Positions 51,358 through 60,437 of a stretch of DNA of 64,000 bases are shown piece by piece. The position numbers and the translations under genes are program-made. This DNA comes from Paenibacillus phyllosphaerae (GTDB taxonomy: Bacteria > Bacillota > Bacilli > Paenibacillales > Paenibacillaceae). Under the pieces are notes generated by a model. It saw nothing but the letters and a program-made list of their open reading frames with translations. It was not told where the DNA came from and did no database searches. The stretch spans positions 1 to 64,000 of the forward strand of contig NZ_JACHXK010000015.1 of NCBI RefSeq assembly GCF_014192105.1, read 5' to 3'. Every line of letters begins with the position of its first letter. Position 1 is the first letter of the stretch.

Positions 51358-52832
51358 AGCAGGCAGTCGTTATAGGCGGAGGATTGGGCGGCTTGGCCAC
51401 GGCCATCCGATTGGCCCATGGCGGTTATGCGGTGACGCTGCTCGAGCAGCAGCCGGCCGTGGGCGGGAAGCTGCAGCGCGTAAAGCTGGGCGCTTATACT
51501 TTCGACCGCGGGCCGAGCACGATTACGATGAAGCATGCGTTCGAAGGGCTGTTCAGGTCGGTCGGCCGGCGGTTTGAGGATTATGCGAGATTTTATCCGG
51601 TCGAATCGGGAACGCGCAATTATTTTGCCGATGGCAGCCGCGTGGACGTAAGCTTGGATATCGCCCGCATGGAGCAGCAGATCGCTAGCTATAGCGCAGC
51701 CGATGCAAGGAACTTGCGCCCGTTCTTGAAGGAAGCGAAGCTTCTCTACGAACTGGCGGATGCGCATTTTATGAACCGGCTGCTTATTTCCGCGCGGGAT
51801 ATGTTCAATGTCGGCCTTGTGACCTCGTTGTTCCGCATCCGTCCGTTGACGACGCTTCAGCAGCGGCTAATGAAATATTTTCAGCATCCGAATACGCATG
51901 CCCTGTTCGGCCGGTATGCCACTTACGTCGGCTCGGATCCTGCCCAAGCGCCTGCGATCTTCACTATGCTTGCCCATGTGGAGACGATGTTAGGTGTCTA
52001 TGGCGTCCAAGGCGGGACGTATGCGATTGTCCAGGCGTACGAGCGGCTTGCGCGCGAGCTTGGCGTGAACATCGTGACGAATACGAAGGCTGAGCGGATT
52101 GTCGTGCGGGGGAATCAGGTACATGGCGTGGAGAGCAGCCAGGCGTATTATCCGGCGGATCTCGTGGTGGCCAACGGAGACGTCCTGACCGTTCATCAGA
52201 CGCTCCTTGCCCCATCGCACCGGAGAGGCATGACCCAGGAACGGATCGATCGCTATGAGCCGTCGCTGTCCGGATTCGTCCTGCTCGCTGGCGTTAAGCA
52301 GCGTTATGACATGCTCGGCCATCACACCGTCTTCTTCCCGAAACATTACGGTCGGGAATTCTATGATATTTTTCAGCGCAAACAAGCTCCGCAGGATCCG
52401 GCCATCTATCTGTGCCATACCGGTTACGCTGAAGCAGGCATGGCGCCGCAAGGGCATAGCAACCTGTTCATCCTCGTGAACGCGCCTTATCTCTCCTCGA
52501 CGTGGGACTGGGAGGAACGGGGGGCGAATTATCAGCGGCATGTGCTGCAGCTGCTCGAGCAGCGCGGGTTGGCCGGCTTGACGGAGCAGGTCGAGCAGCT
52601 TGCCGTCTATACGCCAGACCAGCTGCAACGCGACACTTCGGCTCATCGCGGCGCGATCTACGGGATCTCCTCCAACGGCGTGCATCAGACCTTCGCCAGA
52701 CCCTCCAACAAGAGCGATATCAATGGGCTGTGGTTCGTCGGCGGCACGACGCATCCCGGCGGAGGGACGCCGATGGTGAGCTTGTCCGGCCAGTTGGTCG
52801 CGGAGGCCATTCTTGCGGAGGCGGATCGTTGA
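51354..52832 (+). CDS. CrtI/CrtN-family carotenoid desaturase/oxidase (third)
   Basis: 492 residues from TTG 51354, behind AGGGAGGAAGG and overlapping the previous stop (TTGA). Rossmann motif VVIGGGLGGLATAIRL; EQQPAVGGKLQRVKLGAYTFDRGPST; C-terminal VGGTTHPGGGTPMVSLSG. The GGTYAI/HVETMLGVYGVQGG stretch is typical of true CrtN/CrtI desaturases. Last gene of the operon, 46 bases before a terminator. Confidence 0.9.
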   Translation: MKQAVVIGGGLGGLATAIRLAHGGYAVTLLEQQPAVGGKLQRVKLGAYTFDRGPSTITMKHAFEGLFRSVGRRFEDYARFYPVESGTRNYFADGSRVDVSLDIARMEQQIASYSAADARNLRPFLKEAKLLYELADAHFMNRLLISARDMFNVGLVTSLFRIRPLTTLQQRLMKYFQHPNTHALFGRYATYVGSDPAQAPAIFTMLAHVETMLGVYGVQGGTYAIVQAYERLARELGVNIVTNTKAERIVVRGNQVHGVESSQAYYPADLVVANGDVLTVHQTLLAPSHRRGMTQERIDRYEPSLSGFVLLAGVKQRYDMLGHHTVFFPKHYGREFYDIFQRKQAPQDPAIYLCHTGYAEAGMAPQGHSNLFILVNAPYLSSTWDWEERGANYQRHVLQLLEQRGLAGLTEQVEQLAVYTPDQLQRDTSAHRGAIYGISSNGVHQTFARPSNKSDINGLWFVGGTTHPGGGTPMVSLSGQLVAEAILAEADR

Positions 52833-52878
52833 CTTGGGGCCGCAGGCTGAACGGACGGGGCTCCGAATGATGCAGATA

Positions 52879-52921
52879 AGGCTTATGCTTTGACTGAAAA
52901 GTCAAGGCTAAGCCTATTTGT
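52879..52921 (+). terminator. Terminator of the carotenoid operon
   Basis: Two stacked stems: AGGCTT/AAGCCT outside and CTTTGACT/AGTCAAGG inside with a GAAA loop, followed by ATTTG. The T-run is weak. Confidence 0.6.
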
Positions 52922-52972
52922 CATTGGTCAATGATGATTGGTGATTTGATCATTGGCGATTGATGCTATTGG
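52922..52972. repeat. Short ATTGG repeat cluster
   Basis: ATTGG occurs at 52923, 52937, 52952 and 52968, spaced 14 to 16 bases apart. The first lies in the palindrome CATTG-GT-CAATG (52922-52933). Origin by slippage or a protein-binding array cannot be distinguished. Confidence 0.4.
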
Positions 52973-53143
52973 TCCTCTACTAGCAGGCTTTAGCACCTCG
53001 CAATTGACCTGCCGGATTGCCGCTGGTGTCGAATGAACACGAATGATGGAGCTTCCGGAACTGCGAACAAAAAATTATAGCATTGGGATAAAAAATTCTA
53101 TTGAGGACAAAGCGACATTTCGGTACGTTTAAGTAGGGTAAAT

Positions 53144-53157
53144 TGTAAGGGCTTTCA
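53144..53157 (+). promoter_or_regulatory. Candidate cre (CcpA) site before the GH43 gene
   Basis: TGTAAGGGCTTTCA matches 13 of 14 positions of TGWAANCGNTNWCA; the mismatch is the central C. It lies 132 bases before the start codon. Confidence 0.45.
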
Positions 53158-53289
53158 TGAAATGGGTTACAGTCTATTCCCATGAGGAAAGGAGGAGGCG
53201 AGAAGAGGCAGCAAGAGCTTCATTCATCCGCAGATATGGCGGAATAACAGGCGGTACAGACGACAGGTGTTTCAGGGAGGAGTCAGACC

Positions 53290-56200
53290 ATGAAAGGACG
53301 CAAATACGTATCACTTGCGATGTCATTGCTCGTGACCGTTAGCTCCTTCTCCAATGTGAAACCAGCTAGAGCGGCAGCGGGAGAAATAGCGGAAGCAGCG
53401 CTTACGGAGGCGGCGGTTCAATCCGACGCCTCGGGCATGATTCTTCACTACAATATGCGCAATGCGCAGACGGCGGCGGGAACGACGACCGTGACGGATT
53501 TGTCCGGCAGCGAACGCGGCTGGGACGGCATTCTCCGCAATCCGGAGAACGGCCAGATCGTGCAGGGCGGAGATGTCGGATTCGCGGAATTCAGCGGCGG
53601 CAGTTCCAGCTCGAAGAGCGGCTACATCGAGATTCCGAAGGACGACAGCGGGGTAGATGTGCTGGGCGGCCTGAATGCGGTCACGGTCTCGTCCTTGGTG
53701 AATTGGGACAATGACGGCGATAACCGTTGGATCTTCGGCTTCGGCGCAGTGAACAGCAATATTGAAACCGGCAACAAATATTTCTTCGTCACCCCTCGCC
53801 ACTCGACGAATTCGGCGAAGCCGGTCGTTACGGGGATCTCCAAGGCGGGATGGCGCAATGAGACGCTGACGAAAGGGACGGCCACGCTTGCCGCGAACCA
53901 GTGGAAGCTCGTTACGACCGTCATGAACGAAGCGGACAATACGATGAAGCTCTACGTGGACGGCGTGCAGGTCGCCTCCGGTACGGCTGGCGGCGTCAAG
54001 CTGTCCGAGCTGATCGATCCGGCAGCCGCGTTCTCGGGCTTTATCGGCAAGTCGATCTTCGGCAACGATCCTTTTTACAAAGGGCGCGTCAGCGATTTCC
54101 GCGTGTATAACCGGGCGCTTACGGATGCTGAAGTGACGGGGCTGCAGACGGAAGCCAGCGCGTCGATTCCGAAGCTGAACCAGCTGATGGTCGATGATGC
54201 TGCGGCGTCGCTCAACGTGAGTGATTATCTCGCGGCGGGAGACAGCACGAACGAGGTAACAGGCAACCTCGCGCTGCCAACGGCAGCCAAACATGGCGTA
54301 AGCCTGGCATGGTCGTCTAGCAACACGCAGGTGTTGGCGAACAACGGCACGGTCACGCGTCCTGGCGTTGATGCTGCGGACGTGCCGGTCGTTCTGACGG
54401 CGAATCTATCCTACCAAGGCTTGCAGATAGCCAAAACGTTCAACGTTACGGTGCTCAAGCAATTCTCGGATGCGCAGCGTGCGGCAGCGGATGCAAGCAA
54501 GCTGTCGATTCCGAACGCATCGAACATCAAGGGCAATATTACGCTGGCGACATCCGGCGCGAACGGCTCTACGATCAGCTGGGCATCCAGCCATCCGGCC
54601 ATCATTAAAGGGACGGCGGAAGCCGCGGCAGATGCGAATAATCTCGGCCGCGTATCTCGTCCGGACGCCGATACGGCGGTGACGCTGACGGCAACCGTGA
54701 CCAAAGGCACGGCAGAAGTGAAGCGCACGTTCGAACTGAGCGTGAAGCAGAAGCCGGCTGCCAAGACGTATGATTCGTATTTCTTCGCTTACTTCACGGG
54801 CGAATACGAAGGCGGCGAGGAAATCTCGTTCGCGACGGCGCAGGATCCGCTGAAGTGGAAGGCGCTGAACAACGGCCAATCGATCATCCAATCGAAGTTG
54901 GGCGAACAGGGGCTGCGCGATCCGTACATCCTCCGTTCGGCGGAAGGCGATAAATTCTATCTGCTGGCGACGGACCTGAAGATGGGCGAGAGCACCAACT
55001 TCAATCAGGCGCAAATTACGGGCAGCCATTCGATCATGATCTGGGAGTCCGACGATCTGGTCAACTGGAGCGAGCAGCGGATGGTGGAAGTCGCGCCGAA
55101 GGCGGGCGGCAACACATGGGCCCCTGAGGCGTTCTACGACGAGAAGTCCGGCCAGTACGTCGTCTTCTGGGCGTCCTCGATGAAAGTGGCCGATACGTAT
55201 GGCAAATACGCCAGCGGCAGCCCATCCGGGCAGTACAACGTCATGTACTATGCGACGACGAGAGACTTCTACACGTTCTCGGAGCCGAAGGTCTACTTGG
55301 ACGAAGCGTTCCCGACGATCGATACGACGATGATCGAGAATGAAGGCACGCTCTACCGGTTTACGAAGTCCGAGGTGAACTACAAGCTGTATTACGAGAA
55401 AGCGGCTTCCGTTTTCCAGGACAAAGACGGCATTGCGGCTAACGGTTATCAGTTCGAGCCGATCGCAAGCACGAAGAGCGGCAACCAAGGCTTGATCGGC
55501 CATGCGGGCAACAACGAAGGGCCTACGGTGTTCAAGGATCTCAGCGAGGACAAATGGTATATGTTCCTCGATTCCTGGCCGTACCACGTGCGCGTCTCGA
55601 CGAATCTGGAGGATGGCACGCAGTTCGCGAACAATCTGCTGACGGAATCGTCCTATGCGCTGCCGCCAGGTCCGCGCCACGGCACGGTCATTCCGATCAC
55701 GAGCAGCGAATACGACGCGCTTCAAGCCGAATATGCGCCAGCGGGCCCAGCGCCTTCCGAGCAACCTGTCGTTCACTATACGTTCAATCCGAGCGATGTA
55801 ACGGACGGCGGCACGGTGAAGGACGTATCCGGCAACGGTCATGACGCCCAACTTGTCGGCGCTTCCTCGATCGCGACAGACGACAAGATCGGCGAGAATG
55901 GCGGCGCGCTCAAGCTGGACGGTTCGACGGGATACTTGAATCTGCCGGCCAACCTGATCCAGAATCTGAATCTGGACAAAATGACGATGGCCACTTGGGT
56001 GAAGATGGATGCGAATCTGGCGAATCAGCGCATCTTCGATTTCTCTTCCCCGACGGGCAGAACGGCAAACCGCAATTCCATGTACCTGAGCACGAATGGC
56101 GATACCGGTAATCTGGAATTCGCGATCGTAACGCCGTTCACGGAGAAATTCGGCAGCGAAACGGCAACGCTCGGTTCGAGCTACAAGTACGCGCTGCGCA

Positions 56201-59200
56201 GCACGAGTTTTGCGGCCAAACAGTGGCACCATGTGGCCGTCACGATGGATAATTTCGACGCGGTGCTTTATGTCGACGGCGTGGAAGCGGCACGCAGCTC
56301 GGTGTTCAACATGGAACCGAGAATGCTGATGGAGACGACGCTCAATGCGCTTGGCAAGTCGTCGCGCGACGGGCACAGTCTGTTCAAGGGCAGCATGGAT
56401 GACTTCCGCATCTACAACCGCGCGCTGAACGCGGAAGAGATCGCGGCGCTGCAAGTGGCAGTGGAGAACCCGACGGAAGAACCGACCGCTGCATCGCTTA
56501 TCCTTCACTACGACATGAATCAGATTGACGGCGCGAAGGTCGTCGACCAGAAGGGCGATTTCGACGGCACTTGGGTGAACCCGGCTAAGGCCCAGTGGAT
56601 TCATCGGACGGATGCGGGCGCGCTCAGCTTCACGGGCGGAACGACCGATTCGTACGTCGAGCTCCCGAAAGGCGTGCTGGACGGATTGACCGACGTGACC
56701 GTATCCTCGCTCGTCAACTGGAAGGGCGAACGCGAAGCGGAATGGATCTTCGCGCTTGGCCAAGACAGCAACAAATATTTGTTCGCCACGCCGAAACGCA
56801 ATTCCGGCGACCGCTCGGCCCGCGCGGGTCTGGGAATTACGAGTTGGAGCAATGAAGCGGGGGCGAACGCGACGAACGGATCGCTTGCGAGCAGCCAGTG
56901 GAAGCTCGTTACCGTTGTCGTATCCGGCGAGAACCAGACGATCAAACTGTACGTCGACGGCGTAGAGGTGGGCAGCGACTCGACGCGCGGATACACTTTG
57001 TCGCAAATCAATAATCTGACAGGCAGAAGCGGCTTCATCGGCAAATCGTTCTACTCGGCCGATCCGTACTTCGGCGGCATGATCGCCGACTTCCAAGTCT
57101 ATGACGGCGCGCTGACGCCGCAAGAAGTCGCGAAGCTGGATGAGCAAGCCGACGCGAAGAAGAGCAAGCTCGAAGGGCTGCAGTTAGGCCTTGCCGCCGA
57201 TCAGCTCCTGGCCGCTTCGCTGCTTAACGGCAATGCGAGCGAGAATGACGTTCGCACGGGCTTGAAGCTGCCAGCGCAAGGCAGCTACAACACGACGATT
57301 AGCTGGACGTCCAGCCAACCGGCTATCATTTCGAACACGGGGCAAGTTACGCGTCCGGAAGCGGAAGCCGGCAACCAAGAAGTTACGCTGACGGCGACGC
57401 TGTCCGACGGGACACGTACGATTGACAAATCGTTCGTCTTCACCGTTACGCATAAGCCGACGAACGCGGATGCGGTACGGTTGGATGCCGAGGCGCTTAT
57501 CGTCCGTAACATCCATGACGTACGCGGCAATCTGACGCTGCCTATCAAAGGAGCCAACGGTTCCGCGATAACATGGACATCCGCAGAGCCGTCCATCGTT
57601 ACTTCAACGGGTGAAGTTACAAGACCGGCCAATGGCGCCGGTGATCGGACAGTCGCTCTTACAGCTATCATTTCGCTGGGAGACAGCGTGCTTACGAAAG
57701 GTTTCCTTGCGAACGTGCAAGAGCTGCCGCAGCAGGAAGATTACGAAGGCTATGCCTTCACGTACTTCACGGGCGAGGGCAAGTCGAACGGCGAGCAAAT
57801 CTACTTCGCGCTTAGCCAAGGCAACGACCCGCTGCATTGGCGAGAGCTGAACGGCGGCGCGCCGGCCATTACCTCCGAGCTTGGCGAGCAAGGCCTTCGC
57901 GATCCGTTCATCATCCGCTCGCCGGAAGGGGATAAATTCTACCTGATCGCAACCGATCTGAAAATCTACGGCAACGGAGATTGGACGCGCGCGCAGAATG
58001 CGGGCAGCCTTTCCATCATGGTGTGGGAATCCACGGACCTCATCAATTGGTCGGAGCAACGCATGGTCGAGGTTTCGCCGAAGGAAGCCGGCAACACATG
58101 GGCACCTGAAGTATTCTACGACGACACCAAAGGCGAGTACGTCGTCTTCTGGGCGTCGAAGCTGTATCAGGACGAAGCCCACACAGGCAGCGCGTACCAA
58201 CAGATGATGTACGCGACGACTCGGGACTTCTACACATTCTCGGAGCCGAAGGTGTACATGGATTACGGTTATTCGGTTATCGATACGACGATGATCGAGC
58301 AAGACGGCAAGATCTATCGCTTCACGAAAGACGAGCGCGGCAATTCGACCAGTTCGCCGAACGGCAAGTTCGTCTTCCAAGAAGTAGGCGATTCGGTGCT
58401 TGACGATACGTTCACGCTGATCACGGAAGGAATCGGCAAAGGCGTCATCGGCCAAGGCGAAGGACCGACGATCTTCAAATCGAATACCGAGGACAAATGG
58501 TATATGTTCATTGACGAGTTCGGCGGGCGGGGTTACGTGCCGTTCGAGACGACCGATCTCGCTTCGGGGCAATGGACGCTCTCGGCGGACTACGATCTGC
58601 CGGCATCGCCGCGCCACGGCACGGTTATTCCGGTGACGAAGACCGAGTATAACAATTTGACTGCGCGAGTACCGGCTATCGAGACGCCAAGCGATGACAT
58701 TCCGGTGTCGGGCATTTCGCTGGAATCGGAAGCTCACGGCTTGGAAGCCGGCGAGCAGCTGCAGCTTACGGCAACTGTTGCGCCTGCGAATGCGACGAAT
58801 AAAACCGTCATCTGGTCGAGCAGCAATCCGTCTGTTGTAAGCGTGGATTCTTCAGGCCGCGTGACCGGCGTAGCAGCGGGGACAGCCAAGATCAGCGCAG
58901 CTTCGGCTGATGGCGCATTCCTGGCCGTTGCGACCGTGACGGTGGAAGGCTCATTGCCTGGCGCAGCATTAACAGGAACAGACAAAGCGCAAGCCGGGCA
59001 AACAATCGAGCTAAGCTATGGCATTAGCGGGTTCGAAGGCGAAGTTACGGCGCAGGACGTGACCTTCGCGTTCGATACCGATCGCTTCGAGTTCGTATCG
59101 GTAGAGTCGCTTGATCCAGACCACTTCCAGATTGCGGACTACAAGGCAGATGGCAGTCAAATCCGGGTGCTCGGCGTCCATTTGGGCGATACGAATCCGA

Positions 59201-59775
59201 ATAAACAGGTGCTCAAGCTGACGTTCAAGGTGAAGGCAGGCGCAGCTTCGGGCATCGCGGCGATTGCCGCGCAAGCGCTGACCGTTGCCGACCGCAATGG
59301 CGCGGAGACGACGTTAGCCGGGGCTTCGCACAACGTGCAGATCGGCGCCGTGGATAAGACCGCGCTGCTGGCACTGATCGCTCAGGCAGAGCAGACGCAT
59401 GACGCAGCCGTAGAAGGCGGCGGCGTAGGCCAATATCCTGCCGGAAGCAAGGCTACCCTTGCCGCAGCGATCGACCGTGCCGTTCACATTGCTGACGATG
59501 CGGGCGCAACGCAAGCGGAAGTAACGCAGGCAGCTGAGCAGCTGAGCAGCGCGCTTGCGGCATTCAAGGCTTCCGTCATTACGAAGGTACCGGGCGACTA
59601 TAACGAAGACAGCAAAGTGAGCGTCGGCGATCTGGCGATGATGGCGAAGTCCTATGGCATGAAATCGGAGGACGAAGGCTGGAACAGCGTGAAGGCGTTC
59701 GATCTCAATAACGACGGCGTCATCGACCTGTTAGATCTTGTGGCGATGGCCAGAATGATTTTTGGATGGCAATAG
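53290..59775 (+). CDS. Secreted giant protein with two GH43 domains, LamG repeats, cohesin, FIVAR and dockerin
   Basis: 2161 residues, preceded by AGGGAGGAG. Order: signal peptide about 1-29; LamG 47-288; two atrophied Ig-like domains 291-489; GH43 first copy 494-812 with Asp544 in GLRDPYIL, WAPE and acid-candidate Glu743 in NNEGPTVF; LamG 824-1055; LamG 1064-1282; two Ig-like domains 1284-1475. Then GH43 second copy 1486-1792 with Asp1538 in GLRDPFII and Glu1724 in GQGEGPTIF; Big_2 domain 1804-1885; cohesin 1891-2021; FIVAR 2021-2097; dockerin 2101-2161 (DYNEDSKVSVGD, DLNNDGVIDLLD). GH43 enzymes mostly attack arabinans and arabinoxylans. Two catalytic units plus three LamG folds suggest binding and cutting of branched furanosides. 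The two GH43 blocks clearly arose by internal duplication. Confidence 0.92.
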   Translation: MKGRKYVSLAMSLLVTVSSFSNVKPARAAAGEIAEAALTEAAVQSDASGMILHYNMRNAQTAAGTTTVTDLSGSERGWDGILRNPENGQIVQGGDVGFAEFSGGSSSSKSGYIEIPKDDSGVDVLGGLNAVTVSSLVNWDNDGDNRWIFGFGAVNSNIETGNKYFFVTPRHSTNSAKPVVTGISKAGWRNETLTKGTATLAANQWKLVTTVMNEADNTMKLYVDGVQVASGTAGGVKLSELIDPAAAFSGFIGKSIFGNDPFYKGRVSDFRVYNRALTDAEVTGLQTEASASIPKLNQLMVDDAAASLNVSDYLAAGDSTNEVTGNLALPTAAKHGVSLAWSSSNTQVLANNGTVTRPGVDAADVPVVLTANLSYQGLQIAKTFNVTVLKQFSDAQRAAADASKLSIPNASNIKGNITLATSGANGSTISWASSHPAIIKGTAEAAADANNLGRVSRPDADTAVTLTATVTKGTAEVKRTFELSVKQKPAAKTYDSYFFAYFTGEYEGGEEISFATAQDPLKWKALNNGQSIIQSKLGEQGLRDPYILRSAEGDKFYLLATDLKMGESTNFNQAQITGSHSIMIWESDDLVNWSEQRMVEVAPKAGGNTWAPEAFYDEKSGQYVVFWASSMKVADTYGKYASGSPSGQYNVMYYATTRDFYTFSEPKVYLDEAFPTIDTTMIENEGTLYRFTKSEVNYKLYYEKAASVFQDKDGIAANGYQFEPIASTKSGNQGLIGHAGNNEGPTVFKDLSEDKWYMFLDSWPYHVRVSTNLEDGTQFANNLLTESSYALPPGPRHGTVIPITSSEYDALQAEYAPAGPAPSEQPVVHYTFNPSDVTDGGTVKDVSGNGHDAQLVGASSIATDDKIGENGGALKLDGSTGYLNLPANLIQNLNLDKMTMATWVKMDANLANQRIFDFSSPTGRTANRNSMYLSTNGDTGNLEFAIVTPFTEKFGSETATLGSSYKYALRSTSFAAKQWHHVAVTMDNFDAVLYVDGVEAARSSVFNMEPRMLMETTLNALGKSSRDGHSLFKGSMDDFRIYNRALNAEEIAALQVAVENPTEEPTAASLILHYDMNQIDGAKVVDQKGDFDGTWVNPAKAQWIHRTDAGALSFTGGTTDSYVELPKGVLDGLTDVTVSSLVNWKGEREAEWIFALGQDSNKYLFATPKRNSGDRSARAGLGITSWSNEAGANATNGSLASSQWKLVTVVVSGENQTIKLYVDGVEVGSDSTRGYTLSQINNLTGRSGFIGKSFYSADPYFGGMIADFQVYDGALTPQEVAKLDEQADAKKSKLEGLQLGLAADQLLAASLLNGNASENDVRTGLKLPAQGSYNTTISWTSSQPAIISNTGQVTRPEAEAGNQEVTLTATLSDGTRTIDKSFVFTVTHKPTNADAVRLDAEALIVRNIHDVRGNLTLPIKGANGSAITWTSAEPSIVTSTGEVTRPANGAGDRTVALTAIISLGDSVLTKGFLANVQELPQQEDYEGYAFTYFTGEGKSNGEQIYFALSQGNDPLHWRELNGGAPAITSELGEQGLRDPFIIRSPEGDKFYLIATDLKIYGNGDWTRAQNAGSLSIMVWESTDLINWSEQRMVEVSPKEAGNTWAPEVFYDDTKGEYVVFWASKLYQDEAHTGSAYQQMMYATTRDFYTFSEPKVYMDYGYSVIDTTMIEQDGKIYRFTKDERGNSTSSPNGKFVFQEVGDSVLDDTFTLITEGIGKGVIGQGEGPTIFKSNTEDKWYMFIDEFGGRGYVPFETTDLASGQWTLSADYDLPASPRHGTVIPVTKTEYNNLTARVPAIETPSDDIPVSGISLESEAHGLEAGEQLQLTATVAPANATNKTVIWSSSNPSVVSVDSSGRVTGVAAGTAKISAASADGAFLAVATVTVEGSLPGAALTGTDKAQAGQTIELSYGISGFEGEVTAQDVTFAFDTDRFEFVSVESLDPDHFQIADYKADGSQIRVLGVHLGDTNPNKQVLKLTFKVKAGAASGIAAIAAQALTVADRNGAETTLAGASHNVQIGAVDKTALLALIAQAEQTHDAAVEGGGVGQYPAGSKATLAAAIDRAVHIADDAGATQAEVTQAAEQLSSALAAFKASVITKVPGDYNEDSKVSVGDLAMMAKSYGMKSEDEGWNSVKAFDLNNDGVIDLLDLVAMARMIFGWQ

Positions 59776-59800
59776 CAGGGTAATGTGCAGTAACACGGGG

Positions 59801-59826
59801 CGGGGATGCATGCATCCCCGTCTTTG
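59801..59826 (+). terminator. Terminator after the GH43 gene
   Basis: CGGGGATGCATGCATCCCCG is a 20-base perfect palindrome followed by TCTTTG. Confidence 0.72.
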
Positions 59827-60437
59827 TATGTTTAATCGAAAAGAGATGCAGGCAGACACGAGTAGCTGCCTAAGCTTGTGAGGAGGAGCAAGACTCATCT
59901 GATGCCGCTATGGAAGCGGCGGGGAAGGGCTGAATCATGCCGCGAAGGTTTGCCGGGAATGGGGATGGCTGTGATTGCACAAACACACGAGAGGGGCGTG
60001 CGGCATCCGGCATTTGTCTTGCTGCTTCGAAAGCGCACTATATTTCGCAAGTCTGCGTGATGTATAATAGAATAGATCTGTAGCACTAGTAAATGCATCG
60101 GAATATATGCCGATCCCGGTGCCGGTATCGCTAGATTTAGATGGCTTCCGAGTCTCCATCCGCATCCGGCATGTCGGCAGACAGATTAAGCTCCTTCCAG
60201 ACCTCGAAACACTTAGACGAGATTTGGAGTTGTTCGATAATCAGTTCTGCGGCGATGGTTGGCTTGTTCATTATGTGATACCCCCGTAAAAAGAATAGAC
60301 CACCTCCGAAGAACGGATGATGGTCGGTTGCACTACTAGCTCCATCGAATCTAAGTGCCCACATTGCAGATTCGACTTCATCGCTCCCATTATTTATATG
60401 TACATACAAGACGTTGCAGAAAGCGTGGTTAAGACAC
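59827..60437. other. Long gap before the Crp/Fnr gene, hairpin-rich, with one small minus-strand ORF
   Basis: The left part (59880-60060) contains short stems such as GCCGCT/AGCGGC (59904-59919) and AATCA-GCC/GGC-TGATT (59933-59976) but no known riboswitch signature. TATAAT at 60063-60068 may be the -10 box of a long leader for the Crp/Fnr gene. A 44-codon frame lies on the opposite strand (60137-60271). An open frame around 59878-60060 has no well-spaced ribosome binding site and is not called. Confidence 0.45.
60137..60271 (-). CDS. Possible small protein of 44 residues
   Basis: ATG 60271 is preceded by ACGGGGGT eight bases away. The product starts MNKPTIAAELIIEQLQ, continues with a Cys-containing amphipathic helix and ends in an acidic tail (DMPDADGDSEAI). 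No signal peptide, no family recognised. It is antisense to the presumed leader of the Crp/Fnr gene. The start is reasonable but the evidence is one ribosome binding site and a plausible composition. Confidence 0.35.
   Translation of the reverse strand: MNKPTIAAELIIEQLQISSKCFEVWKELNLSADMPDADGDSEAI

Larger units (their letters stand above)
52833..53289. other. Gene-free stretch between carotenoid operon and GH43 gene
   Basis: 457 bases without a supported gene. It contains the operon terminator (52879-52921), a short ATTGG repeat cluster (52922-52972), a cre-like site (53144-53157) and the ribosome binding site AGGGAGGAG before the giant gene. Two AT-rich tracts (53067-53099) probably belong to the promoter, but no clear boxes are seen. 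Confidence 0.6.

Noticed and set aside
53157-53342. 61-codon frame overlapping the start of the GH43 gene
   Set aside because: It overlaps the leader and signal-peptide coding region in another frame, is Arg-rich, and has no ribosome binding site.
54406-57147. 913-codon open frame on the minus strand inside the GH43 gene
   Set aside because: It is antisense to a clear multidomain protein and arises from the GC-rich third-position pattern. It has no domain signature and no ribosome binding site.
59878-60060. Open frame on the plus strand upstream of the Crp/Fnr gene
   Set aside because: The internal ATG (59901) is 16 bases from the nearest AGGAGG, and composition is Arg-rich and low-complexity. 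Not called as a gene.
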